Positions 47,633 through 58,540 are shown, numbered from the stretch's first letter. The stretch is DNA of 64,000 nucleotides from Pseudomonadota bacterium (GCA_023449855.1 JAEXHR010000397.1:45114-109113), one strand, 5' to 3'. Numbers and translations are program-made. Notes: generated by a model from the sequence alone, not told the origin.

Positions 47633-49078
47633 ATGAACTTCATGAACGTGGATTACACGACGAAGATTCCGAACAATGTGAATCTTGCGGAAGACCGCCA
47701 GGTCCTGAAAGCCCTCGAAGGCTGGCATCCGGGCTATCTCGACTGGTGGAACGACATGGGGCCTGAGGGCTTCCAGGAATCGCTCGTCTATCTGCGCACG
47801 GCGATCAGCGTCGATCCAAAGGGGTGGGCGAAGTTCGACTATGTGCGGATGCCCGAATATCGCTGGGGGGTTCTTCTTGCCCCTCAGGACGAGCAGCGGC
47901 TCGTCAATTTCGGTCAGCACAAGGGAGAGAAGGCCTGGCAGGAGGTTCCCGGCGAATATCGTGCGATGTTGCGCCGCCTCGTGGTCGTGCAGGGCGATAC
48001 GGAGCCAGCATCTGTCGAACAGCAGCGGCATCTCGGCAAGACCGCGCCATCTCTCTACGACATGCGCAATCTGTTCCAGGTCAATGTGGAAGAGGGCCGC
48101 CATCTCTGGGCGATGGTCTATCTCCTGCAGAAGTATTTCGGCCGCGACGGCCGCGAGGAGGCCGACGATCTGCTCCGCCGTCGCTCTGGCGACGAGGACG
48201 CGCCGCGCATGCTCGGCGCCTTCAACGAGGCCACGCCCGATTGGTTGTCGTTCTTCATGTTCACGTTCTTCACGGATCGTGACGGCAAGATGCAGCTCGA
48301 GAGCCTTGCGCAGTCCGGCTTCGACCCGCTGTCGAGAACCTGCCGTTTCATGCTGACGGAAGAAGCGCATCATATGTTCGTCGGTGAGACCGGTGTGAGC
48401 CGCGTCTTGCAACGGACATGCGATGCCATGAAGTCCGCCGGCATCGAGGACCCCAATGATGTCGAACGCGTGAGGGCGCTGGGGGTCATCGATCTTCCGA
48501 CGATGCAGAAGAAGATGAACCTGCACTACTCGCTATCGCTCGACCTGTTCGGATCGGAGGTTTCGACCAACGCTGCCAATTTCTACAATTCCGGTCTGAA
48601 AGGACGATTCCAGGAGACCAAGATCGATGACGATCATCGCCTGACCAGTGACACCTACAAGGTTCTCAAGATGGTCAACGGTCAGCCGACATTTGTCGAT
48701 GAACCTGCACTCACGGCGCTGAACATGCGGCTGCGTGACGACTACACCGAGGATTGCGCCAAGGGGGTCGAGCGCTGGAACAAGGTGATCGAGAAGGCCG
48801 GAGTCAACTTCAGGTTGGAGCTGCCCCATACCGCCTTCCATCGCCAGATCGGCGAGTTCGCCAATGTTCACGCGACGCCGAGGGGCATCGTCCTGAGCGA
48901 TGCGGATTGGAAGAAGGTGAGGGACGATTACCTGCCTTCGACGGCGGACGGCGACTTCATCACGTCGCTCATGACACCTGTCAGCGAGCCCGGGAAGTTC
49001 GCCAACTGGATCTCCCCGCCGAAGGTCGGCATCGACAACAAGCCCGGCGACTTCGAATACGTCAAGATCGCAGCGTGA
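47633..49078 (+). CDS. boxB: Benzoyl-CoA 2,3-epoxidase, oxygenase subunit BoxB
   Basis: Di-iron monooxygenase subunit of 481 residues that forms 2,3-epoxybenzoyl-CoA with electrons from BoxA. The di-iron ligand motifs are visible as VEEGRHLWAMVYLLQ (about 150-164) and LTEEAHHMFVGE (about 240-251). It starts 30 bp after boxC with GGGAGA before the ATG. Length and sequence are typical of the family. Confidence 0.96.
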   Translation: MNFMNVDYTTKIPNNVNLAEDRQVLKALEGWHPGYLDWWNDMGPEGFQESLVYLRTAISVDPKGWAKFDYVRMPEYRWGVLLAPQDEQRLVNFGQHKGEKAWQEVPGEYRAMLRRLVVVQGDTEPASVEQQRHLGKTAPSLYDMRNLFQVNVEEGRHLWAMVYLLQKYFGRDGREEADDLLRRRSGDEDAPRMLGAFNEATPDWLSFFMFTFFTDRDGKMQLESLAQSGFDPLSRTCRFMLTEEAHHMFVGETGVSRVLQRTCDAMKSAGIEDPNDVERVRALGVIDLPTMQKKMNLHYSLSLDLFGSEVSTNAANFYNSGLKGRFQETKIDDDHRLTSDTYKVLKMVNGQPTFVDEPALTALNMRLRDDYTEDCAKGVERWNKVIEKAGVNFRLELPHTAFHRQIGEFANVHATPRGIVLSDADWKKVRDDYLPSTADGDFITSLMTPVSEPGKFANWISPPKVGIDNKPGDFEYVKIAA

Positions 49079-49136
49079 GCTGCCGATGCCCGCCGCCGCA
49101 TGGTCGCGGGCATCGCTTTGATGCGAGCTACCTCAC

Positions 49137-50333
49137 ATGACCGTTGCAGTTATCAAACAACACCTGATCGATCCGGAAATCTGCATTCGTTGCAATACAT
49201 GCGAGGAGACCTGTCCGGTCGATGCGGTCACGCATGACGGCAACAACTATGTCGTCGATGCGTCGATCTGTAACCATTGCATGGACTGCATCTCGCCATG
49301 TCCGACTGGCTCGATCGACAACTGGCGGGTCGTGTCGCAAGCCTATTCCCTCGAAGAGCAGTTTTCCTGGGAAGAGCTCCCGCAGCAGGCGGAGATCAAG
49401 ACGGATAGTTCGCCTTCCGAGACCATCGAGGCGTTGGAAGACGAAGTCAGTGCCCTTCTGGATGAGGCGCGGAGGGGATTGGGCGGTAAGCCCGTTGCGC
49501 CAAGCTCTGCAAGCAAGCCGACGATCAACCTCTACAATCGCGCCAGGCCAGCGACGGCAACGGTGACAGGAAACTTCCGCCTGACCGACGATAGCGCGTC
49601 GTCGGATGTGCGGCACATCATTCTCGATTTCGGTCAGTTGCCATTTCCGGTTCTCGAAGGACAGAGCATCGGGATCGTCGCTCCCGGAACGGACGCCAGC
49701 GGACGCCCGCATGTCGCGCGGCTTTATTCCGTGGCATCGCCGCGGGGCGGAGAAAAGCCGAACACCAATAACCTGGCGTTGACCGTGAAGCGTGAGCAGG
49801 ACGGCGTGTGCTCGAACTATCTCTGCGACCTGCCGCGTGGCGCGAAGGTCGAGGTAACCGGTCCGTTCGGCGCCACGTTCCTGATGCCGGACGATCCGGC
49901 GGCCAATATCATCATGGTCTGCACCGGTACCGGATCGGCGCCATTTCGCGGCTTCACCGAAAGGCGGCGTCGGGCGATGCCGGATGCGCCGGGCAAGCTG
50001 CTGCTGTTCTTCGGCGCGCGCCGCCCTGAAGAGCTTCCTTACTTCGGACCGCTTCAGCGGGTCCCGGGCAAGCTTCTGACGCAACATCTCTGCTACTCGC
50101 GAATGCCGGGACAGGCGCGCGTCTATGTCCAGGACGCCATCAGGAATCAGGCCGAACGGGTGAGTGAGCTTCTTCGAAGCAACGCGACACACATCTATCT
50201 GTGCGGACTCAAATCCATGGAGTCTGGTGTCGAGGAGGCTTTCGCTGACACGTGTCGCGCGGCGAACCTGGAATGGTCGGCTCTCAAAAAGACGATGCGT
50301 GAATCCGGGCGCTATCACGTCGAAACATACTGA
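49137..50333 (+). CDS. boxA: Benzoyl-CoA 2,3-epoxidase, reductase subunit BoxA
   Basis: NADPH-dependent reductase of 398 residues. The N-terminus carries two [4Fe-4S] ferredoxin motifs (CIRCNTCEETCP, about 19-30, and CNHCMDCISPCP, about 46-57). A variable linker (about 90-135) leads to the FAD/NADP domain with RLYSVASPRGG, MVCTGTGSAPFRGF and the C-terminal YLCGLKSME. The ATG at 49137 has only a weak ribosome site and lies 58 bp after boxB. BoxD, the semialdehyde dehydrogenase of the pathway, does not follow. Confidence 0.96.
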   Translation: MTVAVIKQHLIDPEICIRCNTCEETCPVDAVTHDGNNYVVDASICNHCMDCISPCPTGSIDNWRVVSQAYSLEEQFSWEELPQQAEIKTDSSPSETIEALEDEVSALLDEARRGLGGKPVAPSSASKPTINLYNRARPATATVTGNFRLTDDSASSDVRHIILDFGQLPFPVLEGQSIGIVAPGTDASGRPHVARLYSVASPRGGEKPNTNNLALTVKREQDGVCSNYLCDLPRGAKVEVTGPFGATFLMPDDPAANIIMVCTGTGSAPFRGFTERRRRAMPDAPGKLLLFFGARRPEELPYFGPLQRVPGKLLTQHLCYSRMPGQARVYVQDAIRNQAERVSELLRSNATHIYLCGLKSMESGVEEAFADTCRAANLEWSALKKTMRESGRYHVETY

Positions 50334-50678
50334 TGGAAAGGCCGACATCGCCGCAAAGGAAACCTGAGTGCAGCGATTGCTGCCTTCGCAATATTGCGTG
50401 CGCGGCTGCCAAAAGTTCGCGTGTGAGCCAAGCCGCTAGCCGGCTCGAAGATAGAAGTTTGGTTCAAGCGCCCTATGCGCAGTCCGGGTGTCTCGAGCCC
50501 AAGGCACATCGACGGCTCTGACGGGACAGTCATTCTGCGCCGGAATCCATGTTTCGCGGGGCGTAGGGACATTAATCAGGAGCGTTTCCAGTAGGCACAA
50601 TTCAGAGTTTCAGGCGATTGCCCTAGATGCTCTTGCAAGTGAGTTGCAATTAGATGCGCTTTCGGCCATCCTGACGGT
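50334..50678. other. Intergenic region between boxA and mntH
   Basis: No gene is supported. The only clear element is a Mur-like palindrome close to mntH. Short open frames here lack ribosome sites and convincing codon use. No strong terminator after boxA was found. Confidence 0.5.
50633..50649. promoter_or_regulatory. Mur-like manganese operator of mntH
   Basis: TTGCAA, 5 nt, TTGCAA: an inverted repeat resembling the TGCAA/TTGCA sites bound by Mur, the Fur-family manganese regulator of rhizobia. It lies 29 bp upstream of the mntH start, where binding would block transcription or initiation. Confidence 0.6.
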
Positions 50679-52064
50679 ATGGATGCCAAATCGCCTGCCA
50701 TTGCTGCCGAACCCTTGAGTTCCGCCCCGTCCACGCCTGCTGTCGATCTGCCCGGTTGGCGGACAAGCGGGGGCGATCCGTCGCTGCTGGGCATGTTCGG
50801 CACGGTGCAGACGGTCAAATCCGGCTCGTTCTGGCGCAAATTGCTGGCCTTTCTCGGGCCCGGCTATCTCGTCGCCGTCGGCTATATGGATCCCGGCAAC
50901 TGGGCGACCTCGCTCGCCGGCGGTTCCAAATTCGGCTACGCGCTGCTGACGGTGGCGCTGGTCTCCAATCTGATGGCCATCGTGCTGCAGTCGCTCTGTG
51001 CGCGGCTCGGCGTCGGGGCGGGCAGGGATCTCGCCCAGGCCTGCCGCGACAGCTATCCGAAGCCGGTCGCCTTCATGCTGTGGCTGTCGGCGGAGATCGC
51101 CATCACCGCCACCGATCTGGCCGAGGTGATCGGCACCGCCATCGGCCTCAATCTCCTGTTCGGCATTCCGCTCGAGATCGGCGTCATCATCACGGCGCTC
51201 GACGTGTTTCTCATCCTCGCGCTGCAGGCCTTCGGCTTCCGCTGGATCGAGGCCTTTGTCGTTGCGCTGCTCGGCGTCATCGCCGCCTGTTTCGCCATCC
51301 AGATCGCCATGGCCGATCCCGATTGGGGGCAGGTGATCCGCGGCTTCGCGCCGACCACCGAGATTGTCGCCAACAAGGAGATGCTGTTCCTGGCGCTCGG
51401 CATTCTCGGCGCCACCGTCATGCCGCATAATCTTTATCTGCATTCCGGCCTGGTGCAGACCCGTGGCTATGGGCGGAGCGTCGAGGAGCGCAAGGAGGCG
51501 ATCAAGCTCTCGACCATCGATTCCACCATCGCGCTGTGTCTCGCGCTGACCATCAATGCATCGATCCTCATCCTCGCCGCCGCGACTTTCCACAAATCCG
51601 GCAAGACCGACGTCGCCGAACTCGATCAGGCGCATGCTTTCCTCGCGCCGCTGCTCGGCTCCAGCCTCGCGCCGACTTTGTTCGCCATCGCGCTGCTCTG
51701 CTGCGGCCTGAACTCGACCATCACCGCGACGCTGTCCGGCCAGATCGTGATGGAAGGTTTTCTGCATCTGCGCATGCCGCCCTGGCTGCGCCGCATGATC
51801 ACCCGCATGATCGCCATCGTGCCGGCAGTGCTGGTGACGATCTGGTATGGCGAGAAGGGCACCGGACAGTTGCTCATTCTCAGCCAGGTGGTGCTGAGCC
51901 TGCAATTGCCGTTCGCCGTGGTGCCGCTGGTGCTGTTCACCGCGAGCAAGAGCAAGATGGGCCCGTTCGTGGCGCCGCGCTGGATCACGGCGCTGGCGGC
52001 GATTACCGCGGCGGTAATCATCGCGCTGAATCTGAAGCTGGTGGTGGATTTCTTCTTTTCGTAG
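50679..52064 (+). CDS. mntH: Manganese/divalent metal transporter (Nramp family)
   Basis: Inner-membrane proton-coupled Mn transporter of 461 residues with about eleven membrane segments. The Nramp metal-binding motif DPGN lies in [15 protein letters not shown] (about 69-83) and the second motif in [12 protein letters not shown] (about 248-259). Both are intact. A Mur-like palindrome just upstream suggests repression by manganese. The TAG stop is formed by the start of a REP-like palindrome. Confidence 0.95.
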   Translation: MDAKSPAIAAEPLSSAPSTPAVDLPGWRTSGGDPSLLGMFGTVQTVKSGSFWRKLLAFLGPGYLVAVGYMDPGNWATSLAGGSKFGYALLTVALVSNLMAIVLQSLCARLGVGAGRDLAQACRDSYPKPVAFMLWLSAEIAITATDLAEVIGTAIGLNLLFGIPLEIGVIITALDVFLILALQAFGFRWIEAFVVALLGVIAACFAIQIAMADPDWGQVIRGFAPTTEIVANKEMLFLALGILGATVMPHNLYLHSGLVQTRGYGRSVEERKEAIKLSTIDSTIALCLALTINASILILAAATFHKSGKTDVAELDQAHAFLAPLLGSSLAPTLFAIALLCCGLNSTITATLSGQIVMEGFLHLRMPPWLRRMITRMIAIVPAVLVTIWYGEKGTGQLLILSQVVLSLQLPFAVVPLVLFTASKSKMGPFVAPRWITALAAITAAVIIALNLKLVVDFFFS

Positions 52065-52150
52065 CCCGGATGGAGCGAAGCGAAATCCGGGGACCAGCGT
52101 TTCGACTGGCTCTATAGTTCCCGGATTACGCTGCGCTTCATCCGGGCTAC
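52061..52150. repeat. REP-like palindrome A (gtagcccgga family)
   Basis: Inverted repeat with arms starting GTAGCCCGGATGGAGCGAAG and ending CTTCATCCGGGCTAC. It overlaps the mntH stop codon and lies between mntH and the convergent bpt gene. It belongs to the same family as the elements at 53017, 53741 and 55604. Confidence 0.85.
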
Positions 52151-52157
52151 AAGCGGA

Positions 52158-52934
52158 CTACTCCTCCGGCTCGCCCACCATCTCGCCGCTTGCATCCACA
52201 CGCAGCCATCCGGATGGCGCCAGCCGCTGTTGCGGCAGGTAACGCCCCTTGTAGTCCATCTTCTTCGAGCCCTCGATCCAGTAGCCGAGATAGACGTAGG
52301 GCAGGCCCATCTTCCTGGCGCGCTCGATGTGATCGAGGATCATATAGGTGCCGAGCGAGCGGGCTTCCTCGCCGGGCTCGAAGAACGAATACACCATCGA
52401 CAGCCCGTCGCTCAGCACGTCGGTGAGCGCCACCGCCAGCAGATCCTCGCCGCGGCCGGTGATGCCGCTGTCGGGGCCGCGGCGGCGATATTCGATGATG
52501 CGGGTCTCCACATGGGAGTCCTCCACCATCATCGCGTAATCGAGCACGGTCATGTCGGCCATGCCGCCGAGCCGGTGGCGCTGGTCGAGATAGGCGCGGA
52601 ACACCGAATACTGTTCGGAGGTGGGCACCGCACTGCGCTGCTCGCCGATCACATCGGCATTGCGGGCGAGCACCTTGCGGAAATTGCGCGACGGCTGGAA
52701 TTCATGGGCGACCACGCGCACCGAAACGCAGGCGCGGCACTGGTCGCAGGCCGGCCGGTAGGCGATCGACTGGCTGCGGCGGAAGCCGCCATGGGTCAGG
52801 AGGTCGTTGAGATCGCCGGCCTTGTCCCCCACCAGATGCGTGAACACCTTGCGCTCCTGTCGGCCCGGCAGATACGGGCAGGGCGACGGCGCCGTCAGAT
52901 AGAATTGCGGGGTGTCGCGGGAGTGCTGGGTCAC
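52158..52934 (-). CDS. bpt: Aspartate/glutamate leucyltransferase (arginyl-tRNA transferase type)
   Basis: Aminoacyl-tRNA protein transferase of 258 residues that adds leucine to N-terminal Asp or Glu of proteins, marking them for the N-end-rule protease ClpAP. N-terminal part: [16 protein letters not shown] (about 19-34) and the [12 protein letters not shown] cysteines (about 61-72). C-terminal ATE domain: [20 protein letters not shown] and [20 protein letters not shown]. Length is normal. Some databases call alphaproteobacterial members arginyltransferase; the bacterial Bpt assignment is preferred here. Confidence 0.93.
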   Translation of the reverse strand: MTQHSRDTPQFYLTAPSPCPYLPGRQERKVFTHLVGDKAGDLNDLLTHGGFRRSQSIAYRPACDQCRACVSVRVVAHEFQPSRNFRKVLARNADVIGEQRSAVPTSEQYSVFRAYLDQRHRLGGMADMTVLDYAMMVEDSHVETRIIEYRRRGPDSGITGRGEDLLAVALTDVLSDGLSMVYSFFEPGEEARSLGTYMILDHIERARKMGLPYVYLGYWIEGSKKMDYKGRYLPQQRLAPSGWLRVDASGEMVGEPEE

Positions 52935-53016
52935 GGGTCGGTGTCGGGCTCCGAAGCAGTTTGTCCCAGCATTGCGCCGGTCTGGCTAACGGTCAATGAA
53001 TTTGGCGAAGACTCCC

Positions 53017-53104
53017 GTAGCCCGGATGAAGCGAAGCGCAATCCGGGATTCAGGCGAGCCTCATATCGCCGGTCCCCGGATTACGCTGCGCTCCATCCGG
53101 GCTA
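53017..53104. repeat. REP-like palindrome B
   Basis: Same family as the element at 52061: GTAGCCCGGATGAAGCGAAG at one end and CTCCATCCGGGCTA at the other. It lies between bpt (start side) and the 3' end of the RDD gene. Confidence 0.85.
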
Positions 53105-53108
53105 GGCA

Positions 53109-53663
53109 TTATCCGGCATACCCGACCTGGGTCCTTGCCACCGATGCATTCACCACCACGGTTCCCAGCACGAGGTCGTGCAGCAACTGCCGGCGGCCGT
53201 TGAGCAGGGCGACGATCAGCACCAGCGGGGTCAACAGCGACACCGATGCCCAGAACAGCACCGCATGGGCGCAGCCGAGCACGAAATAGCCGGGCGTGCC
53301 GGAGAAGGTGCGGAGTTGCAGGTCCATCATCCGCATGCCCCAGGTGGCGGAATGCGGTCCGCCCAGCGACATCCCGTAATACACGATCGGCCAGATCACC
53401 GTGGCCGGCGAGATCAGCCAGAACAGGCCCCAGCCAAGGCCGAAGGTGACCAGGCCGAAGATGGAGATGAAGATCACCGCGAGAATGATCGGGATCGAGA
53501 TCACGACCACATCGATCAGGAAAGCGACCACGCGCCGCGCCAGTACGCCGCGGAACAGGTCGGGCTGCTCATAGGGATCGAACACATGCCGGCGCGGCGG
53601 CGTGCCGTTGCTGCGCCAGGTGTCGCCCTGGGTGCTGCCGTAACGCGGACCGGTATCGGACAT
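53109..53663 (-). CDS. RDD family membrane protein
   Basis: Protein of 184 residues with an RDD-domain signature (LARRVVAFLIDVVVISIPII, about 41-60, carrying the R...D pattern) and about four membrane segments. The N-terminal 35 residues are polar and Pro/Arg-rich. RDD proteins are small membrane proteins of mostly unknown function; some act in ion or proton exchange. It lies between bpt and hemB with REP-like elements on both sides, so joint regulation is not evident. Confidence 0.88.
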   Translation of the reverse strand: MSDTGPRYGSTQGDTWRSNGTPPRRHVFDPYEQPDLFRGVLARRVVAFLIDVVVISIPIILAVIFISIFGLVTFGLGWGLFWLISPATVIWPIVYYGMSLGGPHSATWGMRMMDLQLRTFSGTPGYFVLGCAHAVLFWASVSLLTPLVLIVALLNGRRQLLHDLVLGTVVVNASVARTQVGYAG

Positions 53664-53740
53664 CGATGCATTCCTCCATTGGCATCTTCACGCAAGATCA
53701 CATGGAGATGATCGGGGGAAGGGACAAGGGCGGCGCGACC

Positions 53741-53829
53741 GTAGCCCGCATGGAGCGGAGCGCAATGCGGGGATGTCGAGCCAGTTGAAGCGCCGGTCCC
53801 CGGATTACGCTACGCTTCATCCGGGCTAC
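53741..53829. repeat. REP-like palindrome C
   Basis: GTAGCCCGCATGGAGCGGAG at one end and CTTCATCCGGGCTAC at the other. It lies between the start of the RDD gene and the end of hemB. Confidence 0.85.
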
Positions 53830-53836
53830 GAGAGGA

Positions 53837-54922
<1,086 letters not shown>

Positions 54923-54955
54923 TTATTCCTCGGCGACAGCCGATGTGGTGCTGCA

Positions 54956-54974
54956 ACTTGGACTTGTTCCAAGT
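54956..54974. promoter_or_regulatory. Inverted repeat upstream of hemB
   Basis: ACTTGGA, 5 nt, TCCAAGT, 58 bp before the hemB start. The symmetry suggests a regulator site, but it does not match the Irr or Fur motifs I know. No regulator can be named. Confidence 0.4.
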
Positions 54975-55130
54975 CTAGCAGTTCCGCAGCCCGGCGTCAC
55001 TGCGGTGCTGTGCATGGGCGTGTCGCCCATGCATTGATTTCGCGGGCAGGGCAGGCCACAAAAAGCCCCATGAATCGGCCCCATGCCTTGTTCCATCTCA
55101 ACCCGCCCGCAGCTTTCTCCGGGAGGGCTC

Positions 55131-55607
55131 ATGTCTGACACGGCTCCCCGCGACGGCGCATCGCGCGAGCCGGCCAGAGACATTGGCATGTCCGTGGCCG
55201 CGATCTCGTCCGAACGCATCGAGAGCGACGAGAATGTCTGGACGCGCCGCCTGGTGCTGTTCCTGCGCGTGATGGCGGTCGTCTCCATGCTGACGGGGCT
55301 CTATCACTGGGCCCAGGTCACCGGCTTCATCGGCACCGAGGACGAGGCCTTCGAGGCGCAGTCCACAGCCTGGCAATCCGCCACCGTCTATTTCGCGGTG
55401 ATCGAACTCGTCAGCGCCGTCGGCCTGTGGCTGGCGACGCCGTGGGGCGCCGTGGTCTGGCTCACCACCGTGGTCTCCATGGCGGTCATCGAGCTGATGT
55501 TTCCGACCATCTATGGCGGCAATCTCATCGTGGTCGGCGTCCAGGCTGCGTTTCTTGCAGCCTATCTTGCGCTCGCATGGATGGCGGCGCGGGAGCGACC
55601 GCCGTAG
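55131..55607 (+). CDS. DUF6163-like small membrane protein
   Basis: Protein of 158 residues starting at ATG 55131 with GGGAGGG upstream. A polar N-terminus (1-38) is followed by four hydrophobic segments (about 40-58, 82-100, 103-122 and 126-150). The family name rests on my recollection of similar proteins in Bradyrhizobium and relatives; no function is known. The TAG stop is supplied by a REP-like element that begins at 55604. Confidence 0.75.
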   Translation: MSDTAPRDGASREPARDIGMSVAAISSERIESDENVWTRRLVLFLRVMAVVSMLTGLYHWAQVTGFIGTEDEAFEAQSTAWQSATVYFAVIELVSAVGLWLATPWGAVVWLTTVVSMAVIELMFPTIYGGNLIVVGVQAAFLAAYLALAWMAARERPP

Positions 55608-55692
55608 CCCGCATGGAGCGAAGCGTAATGCGGGGACCGGCGATATGTTGAAACGTCGAATCCCGGATTGCGCTCCGCTTCATCCGGGCTAC
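55604..55692. repeat. REP-like palindrome D
   Basis: GTAGCCCGCATGGAGCGAAG at one end and CTTCATCCGGGCTAC at the other. It overlaps the stop of the preceding gene and ends 51 bp before the acyl-CoA synthetase start. Confidence 0.85.
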
Positions 55693-55743
55693 GATTTCGA
55701 GCGAAGGCCGCACAGAACGGCCTCGCATCAAAGGGAGAAAACA

Positions 55744-57309
55744 GTGGACGCACTTCGTTCCGGCGGCACCGTCGGCAGCCTTCTCGTCAGCGCCATCGCC
55801 CGCTATGCCGATCAGCCCGCTATCGCCGATGGCCATGTGCGCTGGACCTATCGTGAATATGGCGATGTGGTCGCGCGCTTCATCGGCCTTTTTCGCAGCC
55901 TCGGCCTCACCAAGAAGAGCGGTCTCTCCGTGCTCTCCGGCAATCGCGCCGAGACCTGGGCCGCCATCTCCGCCGCCGCCATCATGGGCCTGCGCTACAC
56001 GCCGCTGCACCCCATGGCCGCCGAGGACGATCACGCCTTCATCGTCGAGGATGCCGAGATCGACGTCCTGATCGTCGAGAGCGGCAAATTCGCCGAGCGC
56101 GGCAAGGCGCTGAAGGCGCGCGTGCCGAGCCTCAGGCATCTCTATTCCTTCGGCCCGGTGGACGGCATCCGCGATCTTCTCGAGGAGCTACCGGCGATCA
56201 AGCCGGAACCGCTTGTCGATGAAAGCCATGTGGATGACATCTGCTGGCTCTCCTACACCGGCGGCACTACCGGCCGTTCCAAGGGCGTGATGAACCCGCA
56301 TCGCGTGGTCGTCGCCATGTGTCTCGCCATCATCGCGGACTGGGACTGGCCGCGCGACATCCGCTATCTCGCGGCGACGCCAATCAGCCATGCCGCAGGG
56401 ATCACCATCTTCCCGGTGATGCTGCGCGGCGGCTTTACCCGCCTCGTGCAGGGCTTCGATGTCGAGACCTATCTGCGTGTGGTGGATGAAGAGAAGATCA
56501 CCGCCACGTTCCTGGTGCCGACGCTGATCTATGCGCTGATCGACGCTGAAGCGCTGCGCAAGAAGTACGACACGTCCTCGCTCGACATGATCGTCTATGG
56601 CGCCGCCCCGATGTCGCCGGATCGATTGCGCGAGGGCGTGGGCATCTTCGGCAATGTGTTCGTGCAGCTTTACGGCCAGACCGAATGCCCGCAGATCATC
56701 ACCACCATGCGCAAGATCGATCACGACGATTCAAAGCCCGGCCGTCTCGGCTCCTGCGGCCGCGCCAATCCCATGGTGGAAGTGAAGCTGCTCGACAGCG
56801 AGCTGCGTGAAGTCGCAACAGGAGAGCCCGGCGAGATCTGCGTGCGCGGCTCGCTGGTGATGGATGGCTACTGGAAGCGGCCGGATGCGACGGAGGAAGT
56901 CTTCCGCGGCGGCTGGCTGCACACCGGCGATGTCGCCATGAAGGACGCCGACGGCTTCTTCTACATCGTCGATCGCACCAAGGACATGATCATCTCCGGC
57001 GGCTTCAACATCTATCCGCGCGAGGTCGAGGACGCCTTGATGGCGCATCATGCTGTTGCCTCCGCTGCAGTGATCGGCATTCCCGATGCGAAATGGGGCG
57101 AGGCGGTGAAGGCCTTTGTCGTGCTCAAGAGCGGCGCGAACAATTCGGTGGAGGAACTGCAGGCACATGTGAAGGACAAGCGCGGCGCGCCGTGGTCGCC
57201 GAAGAGCATCGATTTCGTGGCGGAGATTCCGGTGACGGGTCTCGGCAAGATCGACCGCAAGGCGCTGCGTGCACCCTATTGGGAAGGGCGGACGCGGGGC
57301 GTGGCGTAA
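55744..57309 (+). CDS. Acyl-CoA synthetase (AMP-forming)
   Basis: Ligase of 521 residues. GTG 55744 follows AAGGGAGAAA; the open frame extends upstream through a REP-like element but is not coding there. Motifs: YTGGTTGRSKGVMNPHR (about 170-186), QLYGQTECP (about 307-315), GWLHTGDVAMKDADGFFYIV (about 391-410) and RTKDMIISGGFNIYPREVED (about 412-431). The substrate is probably a medium or long-chain fatty acid, or another carboxylic acid; the sequence does not decide. Unlike the two ligases of the box region it has no BoxR-type site nearby. Confidence 0.9.
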   Translation: MDALRSGGTVGSLLVSAIARYADQPAIADGHVRWTYREYGDVVARFIGLFRSLGLTKKSGLSVLSGNRAETWAAISAAAIMGLRYTPLHPMAAEDDHAFIVEDAEIDVLIVESGKFAERGKALKARVPSLRHLYSFGPVDGIRDLLEELPAIKPEPLVDESHVDDICWLSYTGGTTGRSKGVMNPHRVVVAMCLAIIADWDWPRDIRYLAATPISHAAGITIFPVMLRGGFTRLVQGFDVETYLRVVDEEKITATFLVPTLIYALIDAEALRKKYDTSSLDMIVYGAAPMSPDRLREGVGIFGNVFVQLYGQTECPQIITTMRKIDHDDSKPGRLGSCGRANPMVEVKLLDSELREVATGEPGEICVRGSLVMDGYWKRPDATEEVFRGGWLHTGDVAMKDADGFFYIVDRTKDMIISGGFNIYPREVEDALMAHHAVASAAVIGIPDAKWGEAVKAFVVLKSGANNSVEELQAHVKDKRGAPWSPKSIDFVAEIPVTGLGKIDRKALRAPYWEGRTRGVA

Positions 57310-57764
57310 TTTCAGCCGTCATTGCGAGCGCAGCGAAGCAATCCAGAAAGCCAAGAGCTGGATTGCTTCGTCGCTTCGCTCCTCGCAATGACGGCCAAGG
57401 GCGGGCTCCCGCCCCAAAATCCCCTCAAAATCTCGGAAATTTATTCCCATTAACCTCGGTAACCCCTCGGTCACCCTAACGGCGTGGTGAGGAATCTTAC
57501 CCCGATCTTTCGCATTTGAACGATCCTGTCCCGCATCAGAACACCCTCGCGAACATGATGCGAACATCGCCCCTTCAGCGTGAATCAAAACCTGCAAAAA
57601 GCCCTGTTTTTGTAGACTTAATCGACGATTCACTCTCGCAAATTCATGATCTCTTTATTGTCTTTTTTAGGCGCTTCTTCAAAGCCGCCGCTTAAGTTGG
57701 ACCTATCAGGCGGAACACAAGTTTCGTCGAATAAGTCGATAAAAACGACAGCAGGGGTAGTGTC
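57310..57764. other. Intergenic region upstream of ldtR
   Basis: The first 85 nt are a long palindrome, listed separately. The rest (57395-57764) has no supported gene. It is lower in GC than its surroundings and must hold the ldtR promoter. Confidence 0.5.
57316..57394. repeat. Long palindrome (CCGTCATTGCGAG family)
   Basis: Arms CCGTCATTGCGAG...CAATCCAG and CTGGATTG...CTCGCAATGACGG pair over more than 25 positions around a short loop. It is a REP/BIME-type element of a different family from the GTAGCCCG ones and lies 7 bp after the acyl-CoA synthetase stop. It could also end transcription. Confidence 0.85.
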
Positions 57765-58277
57765 ATGATGAAGTCCGTTGCGACGGTGGAAAGCGTCGAT
57801 CTCGTTCCCGGCCAGGCTCCGGTTCAGCCGCTGTATCTCGAAGCTCTGACGCTGGTCGAGCGTCTGCATCGCCGTCTGCTCGACGTCATCAAGGACGAGT
57901 TCGATCGTCGCGGCCGCGCCGACATCAATTCGGTGCAGGCGCTGCTGCTCTACAATATCGGCGACAAGGAACTGACCGCCGGCGAGCTGCGCACCCGCGG
58001 CTACTATCTCGGCTCCAACGTTTCCTACAATCTGAAGAAGCTGGTCGAGCTCGGCTTCCTCGATCACCAGCGTTCGCGCGTCGATCGTCGCTCGGTCCGC
58101 ATCCGCCTGACCCAGCAGGGCCAGGAAATCCGCCACATCGTCGAGGCACTCTATGCCAAGCATGTGAAGACGGTGGAGCAGGTCGGCGGCATCTCGAACG
58201 AGGAATTCGCGACCCTCAACAAGTCGCTGCACCGCCTCGAGCGCTTCTGGACCGACCAGATCCTGTATCGCCTGTGA
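57765..58277 (+). CDS. ldtR: MarR-family transcriptional regulator LdtR
   Basis: Winged-helix regulator of 170 residues. DNA-binding part about 40-115: RRGRADINSVQALLLYNIGD, then LRTRGYYLGSNVSYNLKKLV (recognition helix) and the wing with RVDRRSVRIRLT. It resembles LdtR of rhizobia and Liberibacter, which controls an L,D-transpeptidase gene and osmotic stress tolerance. The start is ATG 57765 or the next ATG at 57768. Its terminator lies 217 nt further on, beyond a REP-like element. Confidence 0.88.
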   Translation: MMKSVATVESVDLVPGQAPVQPLYLEALTLVERLHRRLLDVIKDEFDRRGRADINSVQALLLYNIGDKELTAGELRTRGYYLGSNVSYNLKKLVELGFLDHQRSRVDRRSVRIRLTQQGQEIRHIVEALYAKHVKTVEQVGGISNEEFATLNKSLHRLERFWTDQILYRL

Positions 58278-58280
58278 TCT

Positions 58281-58389
58281 CGTAGGATGGGTAGAGCGCA
58301 GGCGCGTGAGCGCCGGAGCGAAACCCATCAGCCGAGGTCGCCGCGCGGGCGGAGCAGCATGGGTTTCGCTTCGCTCTACCCATCCTACG
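58281..58389. repeat. REP-like palindrome E (cgtaggatggg family)
   Basis: CGTAGGATGGGTAGAGCG at one end and CGCTCTACCCATCCTACG at the other, with an internal GGCGC hairpin. It is inserted 3 bp after the ldtR stop. The same family recurs at 58541. Confidence 0.88.
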
Positions 58390-58493
58390 TTTCCAGCTCT
58401 CCGAACCTCCAAGTCGGACACTGCCGCTAACGGACTTTGCCCTCCGAAAGCACGCCGAAATGCACGGAAGATGCATACGGCACTGACAACGAC

Positions 58494-58526
58494 AAAAGGC
58501 GCCCCGGGTGGGCGCCTTTTTCTTTT
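58494..58526 (+). terminator. Rho-independent terminator downstream of ldtR
   Basis: AAAAGGCGCC, short loop, GGCGCCTTTT followed by TCTTTT. It is the only strong terminator between ldtR and the next gene and sits between two REP-like elements. Confidence 0.85.
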
Positions 58527-58540
58527 GGAGAAACGCGGAT

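Noticed and set aside
55513..55743. 77 additional N-terminal codons of the acyl-CoA synthetase
   Set aside because: They cover the end of the preceding gene and a REP-like palindrome; GTG 55744 has a good ribosome site and fits the family length.
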